Of a stretch of DNA of 64,000 nt, positions 44,140 through 57,283 are shown piece by piece; position 1 is the first letter of the stretch, and every line of letters begins with the position of its first letter. This stretch comes from Kitagawia praeruptora (Eukaryota; Streptophyta; Magnoliopsida; Apiales; Apiaceae). The notes below the pieces were generated by a model. That model was not told where the DNA came from. It saw only the letters and a list, made by a program, of their open reading frames with translations, and did not search any database. The stretch is taken from assembly GCA_037693485.1 (NCBI GenBank), contig CM075348.1, forward strand, positions 13,684,501 to 13,748,500. Reading direction: 5' to 3'. The position numbers were made by a program, and so were the translations under genes.

Positions 44140-45678
44140 TGAAGGGTTTCGAGCATCAAACGCAGCGGAATAATATGCGAAAAAGAATAAAAATCGAAAC
44201 CTTACCGCAGGATCCATGCAAAACATGATATTTAATTCGGAGTTAGATGATTACCTTAAAGAAGTTTCATGAACGGATGACAATTAGAGATCCTAGCTAC
44301 TTGAATCACCACGCATCCCGCTCTCGCGATCTACGCTCTATCGGTATCCACACGAACGCTTTTCTCGAAGGATTGATGTGTACTAGCACCCGAAAACTGC
44401 TTCTCTCTCTATTTTCTTGATTTCTCTCAAGAACGGCTAGGGTTTTGTAAAACTGATATCACCATATAAAATCAGCCATAAAGAGATTTATATAGAGGGA
44501 GAAGAGAATTAGTTTTCTAATTATAATCCAATTATAATTAATACTAATCCGAAATTCCAATTTATTATTTAATTAACTCCCACTTAATTAATTAATAACT
44601 AATTTCGGAATTAGTTAAAGTAATTCCATTTTTCTATTTAATTAATTAATTAAGTCATACTTAATTAATATTATAAATAGAACAAATTAATTATTTAATT
44701 TAAATTCATAATTTAAATTATTTTCCTTCAAGCGTTCTTTGTGTGTGACCCTATAGGTTATTATTACGTTGGCAACAATTTTAATATCTAATTAAAATTG
44801 TAAACAATGAGCGGCATCTAGTAATACATCATTGCTACCCAAGTAATAATAATTAAATGGTGATCCAATTAAACCTTTCGTGATTAATGTTTCCGTGTAA
44901 TATAATCCCTTTAACCAAATATAATAGATTAAACTCGAGGCATGTAATTAGTCATCCTCTTCAACGTTTGATCCGGGTTTCCTTGATCAATGAGTAGACT
45001 ATTAAAACAAATCAATATTTGAGCATGGCCATGCATTTTTATAGTCTCACTCAATCAAGAGGCCAATAATATCTCTCCTAATAATAGGAGGGTTAAATCC
45101 TTTATCTATCATTCATATTTCTCATACGCCTCATAATATACCCGATGTCCACTTTTATCATTACCCGGTCAAAGGTAACTTTTAATGAAGTCAAAGTATA
45201 TTAATCCTCGTATAGAAATATAATGATCTCAAGTCTAAGGATCATTACACCATTATCACTGTGAGTCTTTCTAATGACTTATCAACATGTAGAATCTCAC
45301 TGTGGGTCAATCCAGTGCCATGTAGAATATTACATGCACCTATGTTCTTGACTTTAGTATCACTATACCTATGACCAATGAGATGTGGTCATCAGTCAAC
45401 AAACATACTAATCTTTATGCATTATAATTGTCCCATATTAATAATGCTCGATTAGGGATATTTAGGAATATAAACACTATTCATATAATCTCATTTTTAA
45501 GTCACATACTCAAAGATATAGAATACATGTTACATATTCCAAAGACATTTATTATTCTAATATTTATTTCGCAGTAAATTAAGACATAATAAATCAATAT
45601 AGAAATAATCGTTGGAACATAACAAAATAGTCTTTCCTAGAAGCACAACTACATTGTCTCTAGGGCACTAACACTATC
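44140..45678 (-). repeat. Copia minus-strand element, 3' LTR (1,539 bp)
   Basis: On the minus strand it starts TGATAGTGTTAG and ends AACCCTTCA. It contains a long AATTAATT-rich stretch (44515-44720). It pairs with 51000-52540. Confidence 0.95.
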
Positions 45679-45691
45679 AATCTCCCACTTG
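45679..45691 (-). promoter_or_regulatory. Polypurine tract of the minus-strand Copia
   Basis: Minus strand GCAAGTGGGAGAT immediately before the 3' LTR. Confidence 0.85.
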
Positions 45692-46052
45692 CACTAGAGC
45701 CAATCGCTCATGTATCTAATACTCATTTAACTAGTGTGACCTTCGTGCTTCTGCTGCGACAAAGCCTTGGTCAGTGGTTCCGTAACATTATCATTAGTAT
45801 GCACTTTACATATATGTATATCTCCTTGATCAATAATCTCATTAATAAGGTGATATCGCCTAAGTAAATTCTCAACCAACCTTCTTGGTTGCTTCGCAAG
45901 CATCAATATACTCAGCCTCCATTGTAGAATCATTTATTGTCTTTACTGTGAACTATTCCAGCTTTCAGCACCTCCATTTAGACAAAACACGAATCCAGAC
46001 TGGGACATAGAATCATCCCTATCTGTCTGGAAACTAGCATCAGTGTAACCTC
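45692..46052 (-). pseudogene. pol: Copia minus-strand pol: RNase H remnant
   Basis: After a frame break near 46050 the minus strand reads GYTDASFQTDRDDSMSQSGF (Asp of RNase H), then loses phase through a stop-rich patch near 45945 where AEYI-type sequence should be. It ends with HICKVHTNDNVTEPLTKAL, the usual Copia C-terminal motif. One or more small indels are needed to explain it. Confidence 0.82.
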
Positions 46053-47048
46053 TTACAACCAGCTCTCATCTCCTCTGTATATCAAGAATGAATCTTTAGT
46101 CCGTTTAAGGTACTTAAGAATATTCTTGACAGCTGTCCAGTGACCCTCACCTGGATTAGACTGGTATCTACTCGTCATGCTTAAAGCATACGAGACATCA
46201 GGACGAGTACATATCATTGCATATATAATAGAACCAATTGCCGAAGTATATGGTACTTTACACATACTGTCCTTATCATCTGATGATTTAGGACATTTTT
46301 CCTTTGAGATCGCTATCCCATGAGACACCGGGACATAGCCCCTCTTTGCCTCTTGCATTCCAAAATGAGGCAATACTTTGTCAATGTATGTACTCTGACT
46401 TAAGCCGATTAATCTTTTAGATCTATCTCTATAGATCCTCATCCCTATGATATAGGCAGCATCGCCTAAGTCTTTCATCGAGAAACTTTTTCCCAACCAA
46501 GTCTTCACAGCCTATTGAGAAGGAATGTCATTCCCTATTAGTAATATGTCATCTACATATAATACTAGGAATGCCACATGGCTCCCACTAACCGTTTTGT
46601 AGACACACGGCTCATCCTCATTTTGTATGAAGCCAAACTCTTTGACTGTTTCATCAAAATGGATGTTCCATCTCCTTGAGGCCTGCTTCAATCCATAAAT
46701 GGATCGTCGCAACTTACAAACCATTCTAGCAAACCTTGAATCGACAAAACCCTGAGGTTGTGCCATGTACATATCCTCTTCTAAGCTCCCATTTAAGAAA
46801 CCGGTCTTGACATCCATTTGCCAGATCTCATAGTCTTAATAAGCTGCTATCGCAAGCAAAATCCTGATGGATTTGACCATAGCTACTGGTGAGAAAGTTT
46901 CATCATAGTCAATACCATGAATTTGCTTGAAACCTTTCGCCACTAGTCTCGCTTTGTAGGTCTGTTAATTTCCATCCATGTCAGTTTTCTTCTTGAAAAC
47001 CCACTTGCACTCTATGGGTTTTACCCCATCAGGTGGTTCAACCAAAGT
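46053..47048 (-). pseudogene. pol: Copia minus-strand pol: reverse transcriptase
   Basis: One phase throughout: CKWVFKKKTD, YKARLVAKGFKQ, IDYDETFSPVAMVKSI, WQMDVKTGFLNGSLEEDMY, SIYGLKQASRRWN, catalytic LYVDDILLIGN, then SYALSMTSRYQSNPGEGHW. Stops lie after DMDGN, after LLAIAAY and at 46512-46514 (TAG after DIPSQ). In DVKTGFLNG and SRRWN, usual Ala and Trp residues differ from family norms. Confidence 0.9.
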
Positions 47049-47564
47049 TCATACTTGGTTTTCATACATGGAATCCATCTCAGATTTCATGGCATCCAGC
47101 CATCTCTCAGAATCTGGACTATTCATAGCATCCTTGTAGGTGAGAGGCTCATCATTATCTACAAGCATCACATCGCCACTTTGAGTCATGAGAAATCCAT
47201 AATATCTCTCTGGCTCATGGCAAATTCTACTAGATCTATGAACAACATGTGTTTCTTGAGCAGAATTGTTCTCAACATCTTGAGTCTCATTCTGCTCATG
47301 TTCCAACTCTGGTTCAAAAATATCTTGTAGTTCTCGATCCTCATCGAGATCTATTATCCTCCAACTGTTTTTCTTAGAAAGCAGTTCTCTCTCTAGAAAC
47401 ATAGCCGTTCGAGCAACAAACACTTTGTTCTCGGAAGGTTTATAGAAATAATACCCTTTAGTTTCTAATGGATATCCTACAAAATTACATTTATCTGATT
47501 TCGGTACTAGCTTATCAGAGACCAAGCGTTTCACAAACGCTTCACATCCCCAAACTTTCATAAA
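47049..47564 (-). pseudogene. pol: Copia minus-strand pol: integrase C-terminus and linker
   Basis: KVWGCEAFVKRLVSDKL, SDKCNFVGYPLETKGYYFY and VFVARTAMFLERELL form the C-terminal integrase region, then an acidic linker and a SERWLDAMKSEMDSMYEN motif before RT. It ends in a TGA (47051-47049) where Trp is expected. Confidence 0.88.
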
Positions 47565-48349
47565 TTAAACGATATTACGTTTATCAGTCCATATCTCATA
47601 TGGTGTCTTTTGAACTGATTTTGAAGGAACTCGATTTAGTGTTTGTGTAGCCGTCTCTAGGGCATAACCCCAGAAACTAATTGAAAGATCCGCATGACTC
47701 ATCATCGATCGTACCATGTCCAATAAGGTACGATTTCTCCTTTCAGACACCCCATTCCATTGTTGTGTTCCAGGAGGAGTGAGTTGTGATACGATACCAC
47801 ACTCTTTTAGGAAATTCTTAAATTCCAAGCTTAAGTATTCTCCCCACGATCAGATCGTAGAGTTTTAATACTTTCGCCTAATTGCTTTTTAACTTCAGCC
47901 TTATACTCTTTGAATTTTTCAAACGATTCAGATTTGTTCTTCAAAAGATACTTATATCCGAATCTACTAAAATCATCAGTAAAGGTAATGAAATAATAAA
48001 AGCTACCTCTTGCCATCGTACGTATTGGACCACATACATCACTATGTATCAATTCCAATCGCTTGGTGGCCCTCTCACCTTGTCCGGTAAAAGGAGCTTT
48101 AGTCATTTTGCCAATGAGACACGGTTCGCATACTTCGTATGATTCAAAATCAAACTTATCCAAGTATCCATCCCTATGTAATTTGGAAATGCGAAGATTC
48201 TCATTTATATGGCCTAAACGACAATGCCAGAGGTATGTTTGATTTGAGTCATTTGTCTTAAGACGTTTATTACTTATATTATAGACAGGAGTATCAAGAT
48301 CAAGAACATGTAAACCATTAAAAAAAACGTGCAACCCCAAAGGTAACAT
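47565..48349 (-). pseudogene. pol: Copia minus-strand pol: integrase
   Basis: Zinc region: LWHCRLGHINE ... CEPCLIGKMTKAPF. Core: ELIHSDVCGPI (first Asp), TLRSDRGENT (second Asp; a missing base breaks the frame at 47831), QWNGVSERRNRTLLD (Glu). A TAA at 47567-47565 follows. The phase differs from the protease segment because of a run of eight T (minus strand) near 48325. Confidence 0.9.
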
Positions 48350-48665
48350 TATTCAATGAAAACGAACAACCATTGTTCTGAATCAAAAACGAAAAACCAA
48401 TCTTGTCCAAACAAGAAACGGAAATAATGTTTCTGCAAATCGCAGGCACGTAATAACAGTTCTCAAGTTCTAAAATAAGCCCAGTGGGCAACGATAAATA
48501 ATAAGTGCCTACAGCTAAGGCAGCAACCTTTGCTCCGTTGCCAACATGTTGGTCGACTTTTCCTTTCGCCAAAGTTCTACTTCTTCGAAGTTCTTGCACA
48601 TTTATATAAATGTGGGAACCACATCCAGTATCTAATACCCATGATGTAGAAGTAGACAAATTGAC
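48318..48665 (-). pseudogene. pol: Copia minus-strand pol: protease
   Basis: SWVLDTGCGSHI is the aspartic protease site. KVAALAVGTYYLSLPTGL and CYYVPAICRNIISVS follow, as in Copia proteases just before the pre-integrase zinc segment. It is in the same phase as gag after a single TAA (48668-48666). Confidence 0.88.
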
Positions 48666-49124
48666 TTATATAACATAAATACACTGAACAACATTCAATT
48701 TTTTTAGATCATCCAAATAATTTTGACATTTTCTCTTCCTTTCACCCTGTTTACCCGCATACAAGGCCTTGCTTGTATCAAATCTCTCTTGACGAGCCTG
48801 TCCTTCAAACATACGTTTAAGGTGCTCTATCATGATATAAGAATCAAAATTCTCATGCTGTTTCTGCAGCTCAGGACTCATAGTCGTAAGCGTCAAACAG
48901 GTGACATCGGTGTCATCATCCAAATTCTTCTAATAAGCATTTCGTTGAGCCTCCGTTGCACCTTCAGGGAGAGTTCTAGGGCGAGGAATATCTATGACAT
49001 AGAGCTTTCGCTCTTGCCTGAGGACAATCCTCAAATTCCTTTGCCAATCTAGGAAGTTAGTTACTGTCAACTTGTCCTTCTCAAGGACTTATCGCACAGA
49101 AAAATGATTTGTGTTCTTTTCCAT
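48666..49124 (-). pseudogene. gag: Copia minus-strand gag with an internal deletion
   Basis: The ATG is at 49124-49122. Stops occur at codons 12 and about 65. Seen: LTVTNFLDWQRNLRIVLRQE, LPEGATEAQRNAY, MSPELQKQHENFDSYIMIEH, LKRMFEGQARQERFDTSKAL. It then jumps to a short basic stretch and YLDDLKKL, which normally lies just after the zinc knuckle. The capsid C-terminal half and the zinc knuckle are therefore missing, roughly 150 or more residues. Confidence 0.85.
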
Positions 49125-50986
49125 TTTGAATATCTACAATGTTAAAAATGCATAAAATAACTAGTCTACGGATTTGTTAAATTATGTTCAAGTGATTATT
49201 AATATATATTCAAAATATATATCTCCCACTATTTTTATCAAATTAATAGCCCTTACTATTAATTCGGAAAGTATATCCTATAAATCTTTCTAGTGAGCCA
49301 AGATCCATATTTCGTCATGTTCTAAGTCAACCACTGGTAGTCCTTAAAACATGATTATTTAGGTAGACAACAATTGTCAATTATATCATATATAACTCTT
49401 GGATAGTTTGGTAGAACAACATTTGTTCACATAACAACATTTGTTCCTATTTATCCAATATATCTTACCAAACTCTATGCTTCTAAATTCATAATAGTTG
49501 AATATAACCGTTTATTTTCACCTTATTATGACGACTCAGTTAAGTTAGACCCAATGATACAACGGCCGAATATAACCGTTTATATTCGTCGCATCTCACC
49601 ATGATAGACAGGAGTCCCCTGCCACTGACAGCCCTTCCCCTTATCGATCTAGGATTCGATGAGTGTTCATTCATTGGAAAGCATCTGATTAAAACTTAAT
49701 ATTTTGTTAAGGGGTTTAGAAAATTTATAACGATCATGATCACATCATAAAGAGAACCTCAATTTTCCTTGAACCAAATATTTCAAATTGACATCTTAAA
49801 TTGTTAATTTCCCAGGTAGATGGAGGATCCCAATGGTCACACTTAATACCCATTAACCTTACGAATAAACATATCCGCTTTTGTAAGAAAATCCCAATTT
49901 TAGATATCAAAAATCCATATTTAATTCCGTGTTTTAAAAATCCATATTTCATAAACACAAGAATCTCATGATCGTTTGTTAATTTTAAAATCTTGAATCG
50001 TTACAGATTTTATCTTGTTTAGCAGGCATGGCATGGGTGTTGTATCTAATACATACATGATTAATCTAATTAAACATGCATCTTTATCTCTACACATACA
50101 TTGTATCGCATACATTCATATATATGTAAAGTGCATAAATTAAACGTGTTTGGTTATGGCCCATCATATGTGATCTTTTCAAGCTAGTGAAAAGATCAAG
50201 GTCAATCTATGGTGGTTAACAAAATACAATTTAAATACATGTCTTCTCCATTGCATCTTCATGGGGAATTGCCTCCTTGCTTCCTTGTTCTTCTTGTATT
50301 CTTTAAAGGTTACAATGAATACTTGAAAAACATGCTACACTAATAAACTTACAAGATGAACTCGAGTTACATTCGAGATTTATTAATTACAAGGAACAAC
50401 GACATGCAAGTCGTATTTAGAAACCAAACCATAAAATCAAAACCACTATCCTATTGGTCTTAGGGCCATAACCAATCACCATGCTCATATAACAATTAAG
50501 AACATGTAACCATATCATATTTCAGATGATTCAATCAAAGAAATCATATAACGCAAAAAATCAGAAAATCAGAATCAAATTCTGATAATACTAAATCACC
50601 GTTTTCAGGCACTAAACGGCGTCAAACGCCTTACAGATGAGTCGATGATAGCTATGATATCAGTTTTGTTCAGACGCTCGTTTCCAGTCAGAAAACATAT
50701 ATCGTTTGCGCAAATCGAACACTGGACACAGATTTCACCAAATCTGCGCAGCGTATACAAAAATCGTATCGTATACAATCCCCATATCAAGAACAAACAT
50801 AAATCATATATATATATCAATATATATACAGATTATATAATCATCATATGATCATCTCAATCATAATCAACATACAGTTTATACATATATATCAAAATCA
50901 ACGCATCATACATGACAATCATCAAACATGCTTGTATATATATCAAAACTGTAACATATAACCGAATTAAAACGTTTTTACAAGTA
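49125..50986 (-). other. Long leader of the minus-strand Copia (about 1.86 kb)
   Basis: This untranslated stretch between primer site and gag start has no open frame that looks real. It is unusually long for a Copia leader. Frames at 49740-49958 and 50605-50851 are short and show no family features. Confidence 0.6.
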
Positions 50987-50998
50987 GCTCTGATGCCA
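50987..50998 (-). promoter_or_regulatory. Primer-binding site of the minus-strand Copia
   Basis: Minus strand TGGCATCAGAGC, one base after the 5' LTR, differing by one base from the standard initiator-Met-tRNA complement. Confidence 0.88.
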
Positions 50999-50999
50999 T

Positions 51000-52540
51000 T
51001 GAAGGGTTTCGAGCATCAAACGCAGCGGAATAAAATGCGAAAAAGAATAAAAATCGAAACCCTACCGCAGGATCCATGCAAAACATGATATTTAATTCGG
51101 AGTTAGATGATTACCTTAAAGAAGCTTCATGAACGAATGACAATTAGAGATCCTAGCTACTTGAATCACCACGCATCCCGCTCTCACGATCTACGCTCTA
51201 CCGGTATCCACACGAACGCTTTTCTCGAAGGATTGATGTGTACTAGCACCCGAAAACTGCTTCTCTCTCTATTTTCTTGATTTCTCTCAAGAACGGCTAG
51301 GGTTTTGTAAAACTTATATCACCATATAAAATCAGCCATAAAGAGATATATATAGAGGGAGAAGAGAATTAGTTTTCTAATTATAATCCAATTATAATTA
51401 ATACTAATCCGAAATTCCAATTTATTATTTAATTAAGTCCCACTTAATTAATTAATAACTAATTTCGGAACTAGTTAAAGTAATTCCATTTTTCTATTTA
51501 ATTAATTAATTAAGTCATACTTAATTAATATTATAAATTGAACAAATTATTTATTTAATTTAAATTCATAATTTAAATTATTTCTCCTTCAAGTGTTCTT
51601 TGTGTGTGACCCTATAGGTTATTATTACGTTGGCAACAATTTTAATATCTAATTAAAATTGTAAACAATGAGCGGCATATAGTAATATATCATTGCTACC
51701 CAAGTAATAATAATTAAATGGTGATCCAATTAAACCTTTCGTGATTAATGTTTCCGTGTAATATAATCTCTTTAACCAAATATTATAGATTAAACTCGAG
51801 GCATGTAATTAGTCATCCTCTTCAACGTTTGATCCGGGTTTCCTTGATCAATGAGTAGACTATTAAAACAAATCAATATTTGAGCATGGCCATGCATTTT
51901 CATAGTCTCACTCAATCAAGAGGCCAATAATATCTCTCCTAATAATAGGAGGGTTTAATCCTTTATCTATCATTCATATTTCTCATACGCCTCATAATAT
52001 ACCCGATGTCCACTTTTATCATTACCCGGTCAAAGGTAACTTTTAATGAAGTCAAAGTATATTAATCCTCGTATAGAAATATAATGATCTCAATTCTAAG
52101 GATCATTACACCGTTATCACTATGAGTCTTTCTAATGACTTATCAACATGTAGAATCTCACTGTGGGTCAATCCAGTGCCATGTAGAATATTACATGCAC
52201 CTATGTTCTTGACTTTAGTATCACTATACCTATGACCAATGAGATGTGGTCATCAGTCAACAAACATACTAATCTTTATGCATTATAATTGTCCCATATT
52301 TATAATGCTCGATTAGGGATATTTAGGAATATAAACACTATTCATATAATCTCATTTTTAAGTCACATACTCAAAGATATAGAATACATGTTACATATTA
52401 CAAGGACATTTATTATTCTAACATTTATTTCGCAGTAAATTAAGACATAATAAATCAATATAGAAATAATAGTTGGAACATAACAAAATAGTCTTTCCTA
52501 GAAGCACAACTACATTGTCTCTAGGGCACTAACACTATCA
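51000..52540 (-). repeat. Copia minus-strand element, 5' LTR (1,541 bp)
   Basis: Pairs with 44140-45678 with about 30 substitutions and small indels. Contains the promoter of the element on the minus strand; a TATATATA near 51350 is a possible TATA box. Confidence 0.93.
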
Positions 52541-52545
52541 TCCAT

Positions 52546-54457
52546 GGCTTTAAACTTGATAACAGAACCTTGGTAACAGAACCTGGACGCAGGATGTGAA
52601 ACTGAAAAATAAAATCATAAAACATAAGGCTTGCAGACATTGTATGTTCTTGCAAGGTGAAAATCACTTTATATATAATTTTAGGATTTTTATTTTTTGA
52701 GTGCAATAAGGTTTATAATTCTTCGGGCCAAGTCAAATATTCTAGAACTTTCCTGGTTTAAAACTCTTGTCCTATATATACTTATTTTAAAAATCTCTTA
52801 TCCAACTTAAAAAGGATTTTGAAATTCTTTTGTCAAAAATAAAAATTAAAGAAGGAAATTTTGCCTAAAAAAATACGCATGAGCATCATACAAAATATAC
52901 AGACGATTAATAGAACATATAAAGTTAAAGATGAATAATTTGATCTACAAATAAGGAATTTTTAAACCTTTTGATATTTCAATTTAAAAAGTCTTTTATC
53001 CAACTAAAAAAAGGTTTTGATTTTCTTTTCTAAAATATAGTGCCTAAAGAAGGAAGTTTTAATTTTAATATTTAAAATAGCTTTTGAAAACCTTTTCTAT
53101 TTCAAAAATGTAATTTGAATTCTTCCCTATAAATTTGAAAATCTTTTTCTATTTCAAAGATGTTAGGTTTCGGAATAGGTTAATTTTTTTTTTCTATTTC
53201 AAATATGTAAATTCGAATTTGTTTTCCTACAAATTCGAAAACTTTTCTATTTCGAATATGTTAATGTACAAAAGGAAGTTTTAGTTTCTTTTCTAAAAAA
53301 TAGGGTCTAAAGAAGGAAGTTTAATTTTAGTTATTTAAAATAAAGGAGCTCTAGAAAATTAGAAAAATATGAACAAAGAATTTTCCTAACATATAAAATT
53401 ATAATATATTTTTATTAACCAAAGAAATTGACAATATAAAAACAAATACATGTTACACATGCATACAAATAAATATTAATGAAAAAAATTAACCTTATCA
53501 AAATAATACATACATGCAATACTAACTTGGTTGTTGTTCTTGTTTCCGACTTTTGCATCCATTCAAAATCCCTGAAAAATAATTGGTAGAAGAAATTTTC
53601 AGACGACGAAAACAAGAAAAGAGTTACAAATATGTTGATAAAATTTGATCGTTAGGAGTGATATTGTATATATATATATATATAAGAATATAAAATTTCT
53701 TTTCTATTTCGAATATAAAAAAAATTTTCCCCTATAAATTCGAAATTTTTTTCTATTTCGAATATATAATTTGAATTCATCTTCCCTACAAATTCGAAAA
53801 AAATTTCTATTTTGAAGATCTTAGTGCTGATGTTAAAAAAGGAAGTTTTGATTTCTTTTCTAAAAAATAGGACTTAAAGAAGGAAGTTTTGATTTTATTA
53901 ATAGGACTTAAAAAATAGGACTTAAAAAGTAGGGCCTATAAAAAAGGAAGTTTTGATTTTAATTACTATTTCGAATATGTTAATGTTAAAAAAGGAATTT
54001 CTGATTTCTTTTCTAAAAAATAGGGTCTAAAAAAAGGAACTTTTTTTGTGAACAGTCACATTAACTACTTATTTCCTCTGTTTACATCTTTAATTAGTGA
54101 CATGCCCTTAAACTAAGAATCCAAAAACGAAGCTTTGACTTAAGATTTATAATTCCTTAAATAATTTCGATTTTAATTCAAATACATAAATTCAATGTAT
54201 AAAAGGAAGTTTTAATTATTAATATTTAAAATAGATTGAAACAATATCGAAAACCTTTTCAATTTCGAAGATGTTAATATTAATGTTAAAAAGGAAGTTT
54301 CGATTTCTTTTCTAAAAAAAAGGGCTTAAAGAAGGAAGTTTAATTTTAATTATTTAAAATTGAGGAGCTCTAGAAAATTAGAAAAATATGAATCGAGCGA
54401 TTCTAAAGCTCCCGGGGGTTTTTCTTTATATATATAATAGATAGATAGATAGATAGA
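52546..54457 (-). mobile_element. Helitron tract after the Copia insertion, 5' part
   Basis: No gene. The Helitron 5' module (AACCTTTTCTATTTCGAA, GGAAGTTTTGATTTCTTTTC) appears several times in tandem-like fashion (52790-53370, 53695-54020, 54240-54420). The last copy ends at arms GAGGAGCTCTAGAA / TTCTAAAGCTCCC (54361-54411) and TATATATAATAGATAGATAG just before the next CTAG at 54458. Repetition of the module suggests nested or partly duplicated Helitron ends. Confidence 0.6.
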
Positions 54458-55397
54458 CTAGTCGACTAAGCCGCGCTTCGCGGCGGCCTTGAAATATCTT
54501 TTTTTAAAAAATACAAAATATAAATTTAAGAAAGAAATCGGAAAGAAAATATCTATAAATAAATTAATAAACACAATATTGTACAAATTTTAATATATAT
54601 AGACAACTAAATAAATTACATATTTATTTTCTATGTCGATTTTGTATCACGTTTTCTTAGACCGACACCCGTTGTAATAAATACATATAAGTCGCGTATT
54701 GTGGCGACCTTGTGTAATTTTTTTTTAAAAATATAGACTATTTAAGAAAGAAATCAAAAAGTAAATATCTACAAATAAATTAGTGAACACAATATTGTAC
54801 AAATTTTAATATATTCATAGAAAACAAAATAAACTATATACTTATTTTTTACGTCGATTTTGTGTCACGTTTTCTTAGGCCGTACGTATAGATAAAAAAA
54901 AGCATATTTGATTGAATTATTAAAAGAAGACGTTGGAATATTAAGACCAAGAACAATGAGAAGATAATAACGATAAATTAACAATTAACAGTAAATAAAT
55001 AAAGAGGGAATGGTAAAAGTTCAAACCTTTTGTGTCAAGTTTCTCAAGTGCTTCTACTTTCCAAACAAACAGAGAAAATTCTCCTAATTCTTGTTCACAC
55101 GATCAGGTGTTTCTGTACCGAGATCACTAACAAAAGAATACAAAAGCCAAAATAAAGAACAACCACTGGTGATTATAACTAAAATCATAAGTTTAACAGC
55201 GAAATATCTACTAATTCTTATTCAGACAATCAGCTGTTTCTATACCGAGATCACTAACAAAAAAAATTCAAAATTCAAAGCAAAGAACAACCAATGGTTA
55301 CTAATAATCCATAATTATAACTAAAATCATAACGAATCATAAATTTAAAAATAAAACGAAGAAAGCAAATATTAAATCAATAAATTCAAAACTTAAA

Positions 55398-57283
55398 AAC
55401 CTAAATCCATCTCGTATTGGGACCCTCTCATTTCGAGGGTGGAACACAAATTACAAAATTGGAAAGCAGACCACATCTCAATGGCAGGTAGGCTCACTCT
55501 TCTCAAAGCTGCTTTGGACACCATTCCGGTTTATTGGTTCTCTATGTACCTCATTCCAGCAGCTACCATCCTTCAACTAGAAAAATTAAGACGTAATTTC
55601 CTGTGGGGAAATTCGAAAGTAGATAACTCTCAACATAAAAAAATGCATCTCATTGGTTGGAAGAAAATCTGTTCTCCTAAACATTTGGGGGGGCTAGGTC
55701 TGGTTTCTCTAAGGGTTAAAAACATGATAATGCTGGCGAAATGGTTCTGGCGATGCTACTTGGAAAGGTCAGCGATGTGGAATAAGATACTTTCAAGTGT
55801 CTATGGCTCAAGATTCAATTTCGACTTGGGAAGCCTGAAAATCAAAAAAGAATCATGTTATCAAATTCAGAGTATAATCAGAGTAAGTGCCAATGATGAT
55901 TTGAACCCCATAGTGAATCGAAGTAACTTTAAATGGCTGCTTGGAAATGGGGAGCTAGCATACTTCTGGGAAGATAACTAGCTCCAGGAGGGTCCAATCA
56001 TGTTCATACTCCCTAGGCTTTACCGCATCACATTATATGCTCATTCATCGGTCAATGATTTTCTAGCAAAGTGGCAGTCTAACTCAGGTATGGGACTAAG
56101 TTTGTGGAATAGAAACTTAATCAGTAGGGATGAAGAAGATGTAATTATCTTGTCAGGAATTATAGCTTCCATTTCCCTTTCATCAAATAGAGATAGGCTC
56201 ATTTGGATCCCAAACAAGGGGTCTTTCAACACTAGAGATTGCAATTCGATTCTACTTCAAAGATCTCATCCAGACTTGCAACATGATGAAGTTTGGAACT
56301 TCATTTGGAGTGCAAAGGTTCCGCCTAAAATTAGGATCTTTCTTTGGAAGTTGCAATCCAATTGCCTTCCTACATTGCTTCTGCTTAGTCATAGAATGCG
56401 AGACATTGGTATAGATAATTTCTGTCCGTGGTGTAGGTCTATTCAAGAGTCGGTTCAACACCTATTCTGGGAATGTATTCTTGCAAGATGGTCTTGGGAG
56501 TTTGTGGGTAAATGGTGGAGCATCACAAACAACCTACTTTCTATTTCGTCTTTCTCTTTCCTGAATGTTTGTAAAATTCTGAAAAACAAACAAGTAAGGA
56601 AGATATGGACTATAGTGGTGGCTGCTACAACTTGGACAATATGGTTAGCGAGGAATGAATTTATTTTCAAGAAGTCAAGACTTAGCAAGGCATCGATAGA
56701 ATTTCTTATTTTTACTAGAGTTAATAAATGGGGTGCTGCTGTGCAACTAATTAACTTCAGTAATGATGCACTTTGGAGAGTAAATCCACAGGGAGCAATT
56801 GCAATCCACAATTATACCATGTCTGAGGCTTATTGGAAATTTAAATTTGCACAATTCGACTTGGTTTGTGCAGTGGATGGGGCGTGGGGTCCAAATATAG
56901 TGGGTTTTTTTAAGGGAGGGATGGGAGGTAATGTCAAAGATAAGGATGGCGTACTATGTTATGTTTTCTCTGGACCATGTAGGGCATTGAATTGTGTTGA
57001 AGCGGAATTGTCAGCAATCCTACACATTGTTGAACTATGGTTGCTTGGTTCTTTCTCTACTAAGACTTTGGTAATCTGTTCAGACTCTAGAGAGGCCATT
57101 AATATCTTCAAATCAGGTTCGGTTAATGGCTTCCCAATATTAGTTCAAAATAAAAGCCTAGCTTCGGTTTTAACGGATTATATCACTGTGGAATTCGTTC
57201 AGAGGGAACTTAACATGGACGCAGACAATTTAGCATCTGCTGGGATAAACAAACAGAATTTGCAAGCAGTTTGGGTTCAATAG
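55398..57283 (+). pseudogene. LINE ORF2, C-terminal part: RT thumb, zf-RVT, RNase H
   Basis: One phase with a single TAG (55979-55981, Trp expected in the family pattern). RT end: MAGRLTLLKAALDTIPVYW, RRNFLWG, GGLGLVSLR. Zinc region: VPPKIRIFLWKL, CPWCRSIQESVQHLFWEC (C-C-H-C). RNase H: LVCAVDGAWG (Asp), NCVEAELSAIL (Glu), VICSDSREAI (Asp), LNMDADNLAS (Asp), so all four catalytic residues are present. RT and endonuclease domains upstream are missing through truncation. RNase H would degrade RNA in the hybrid during target-primed reverse transcription. Confidence 0.9.

Larger units (their letters stand above)
44140..52540 (-). mobile_element. Complete Ty1/Copia retrotransposon on the minus strand (defective)
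   Basis: 8,401 bp; LTRs 44140-45678 and 51000-52540; TSD tccat at 44135-44139 and 52541-52545. The primer site (minus strand TGGCATCAGAGC, 50998-50987) and a polypurine tract (minus strand GCAAGTGGGAGAT, 45691-45679) sit at the expected ends. LTRs differ at roughly 30 positions (about 2%), so it is the oldest of the three complete LTR elements. Gag has an internal deletion; pol is largely in one frame but carries many stops and a few shifts. The order protease-integrase-RT-RNase H is Copia. I leave the lineage open. Confidence 0.93.

Noticed and set aside
52546..52706. Host gene beside the Copia insertion
   Set aside because: The 61-codon frame has no family features and the flanks are Helitron-derived.
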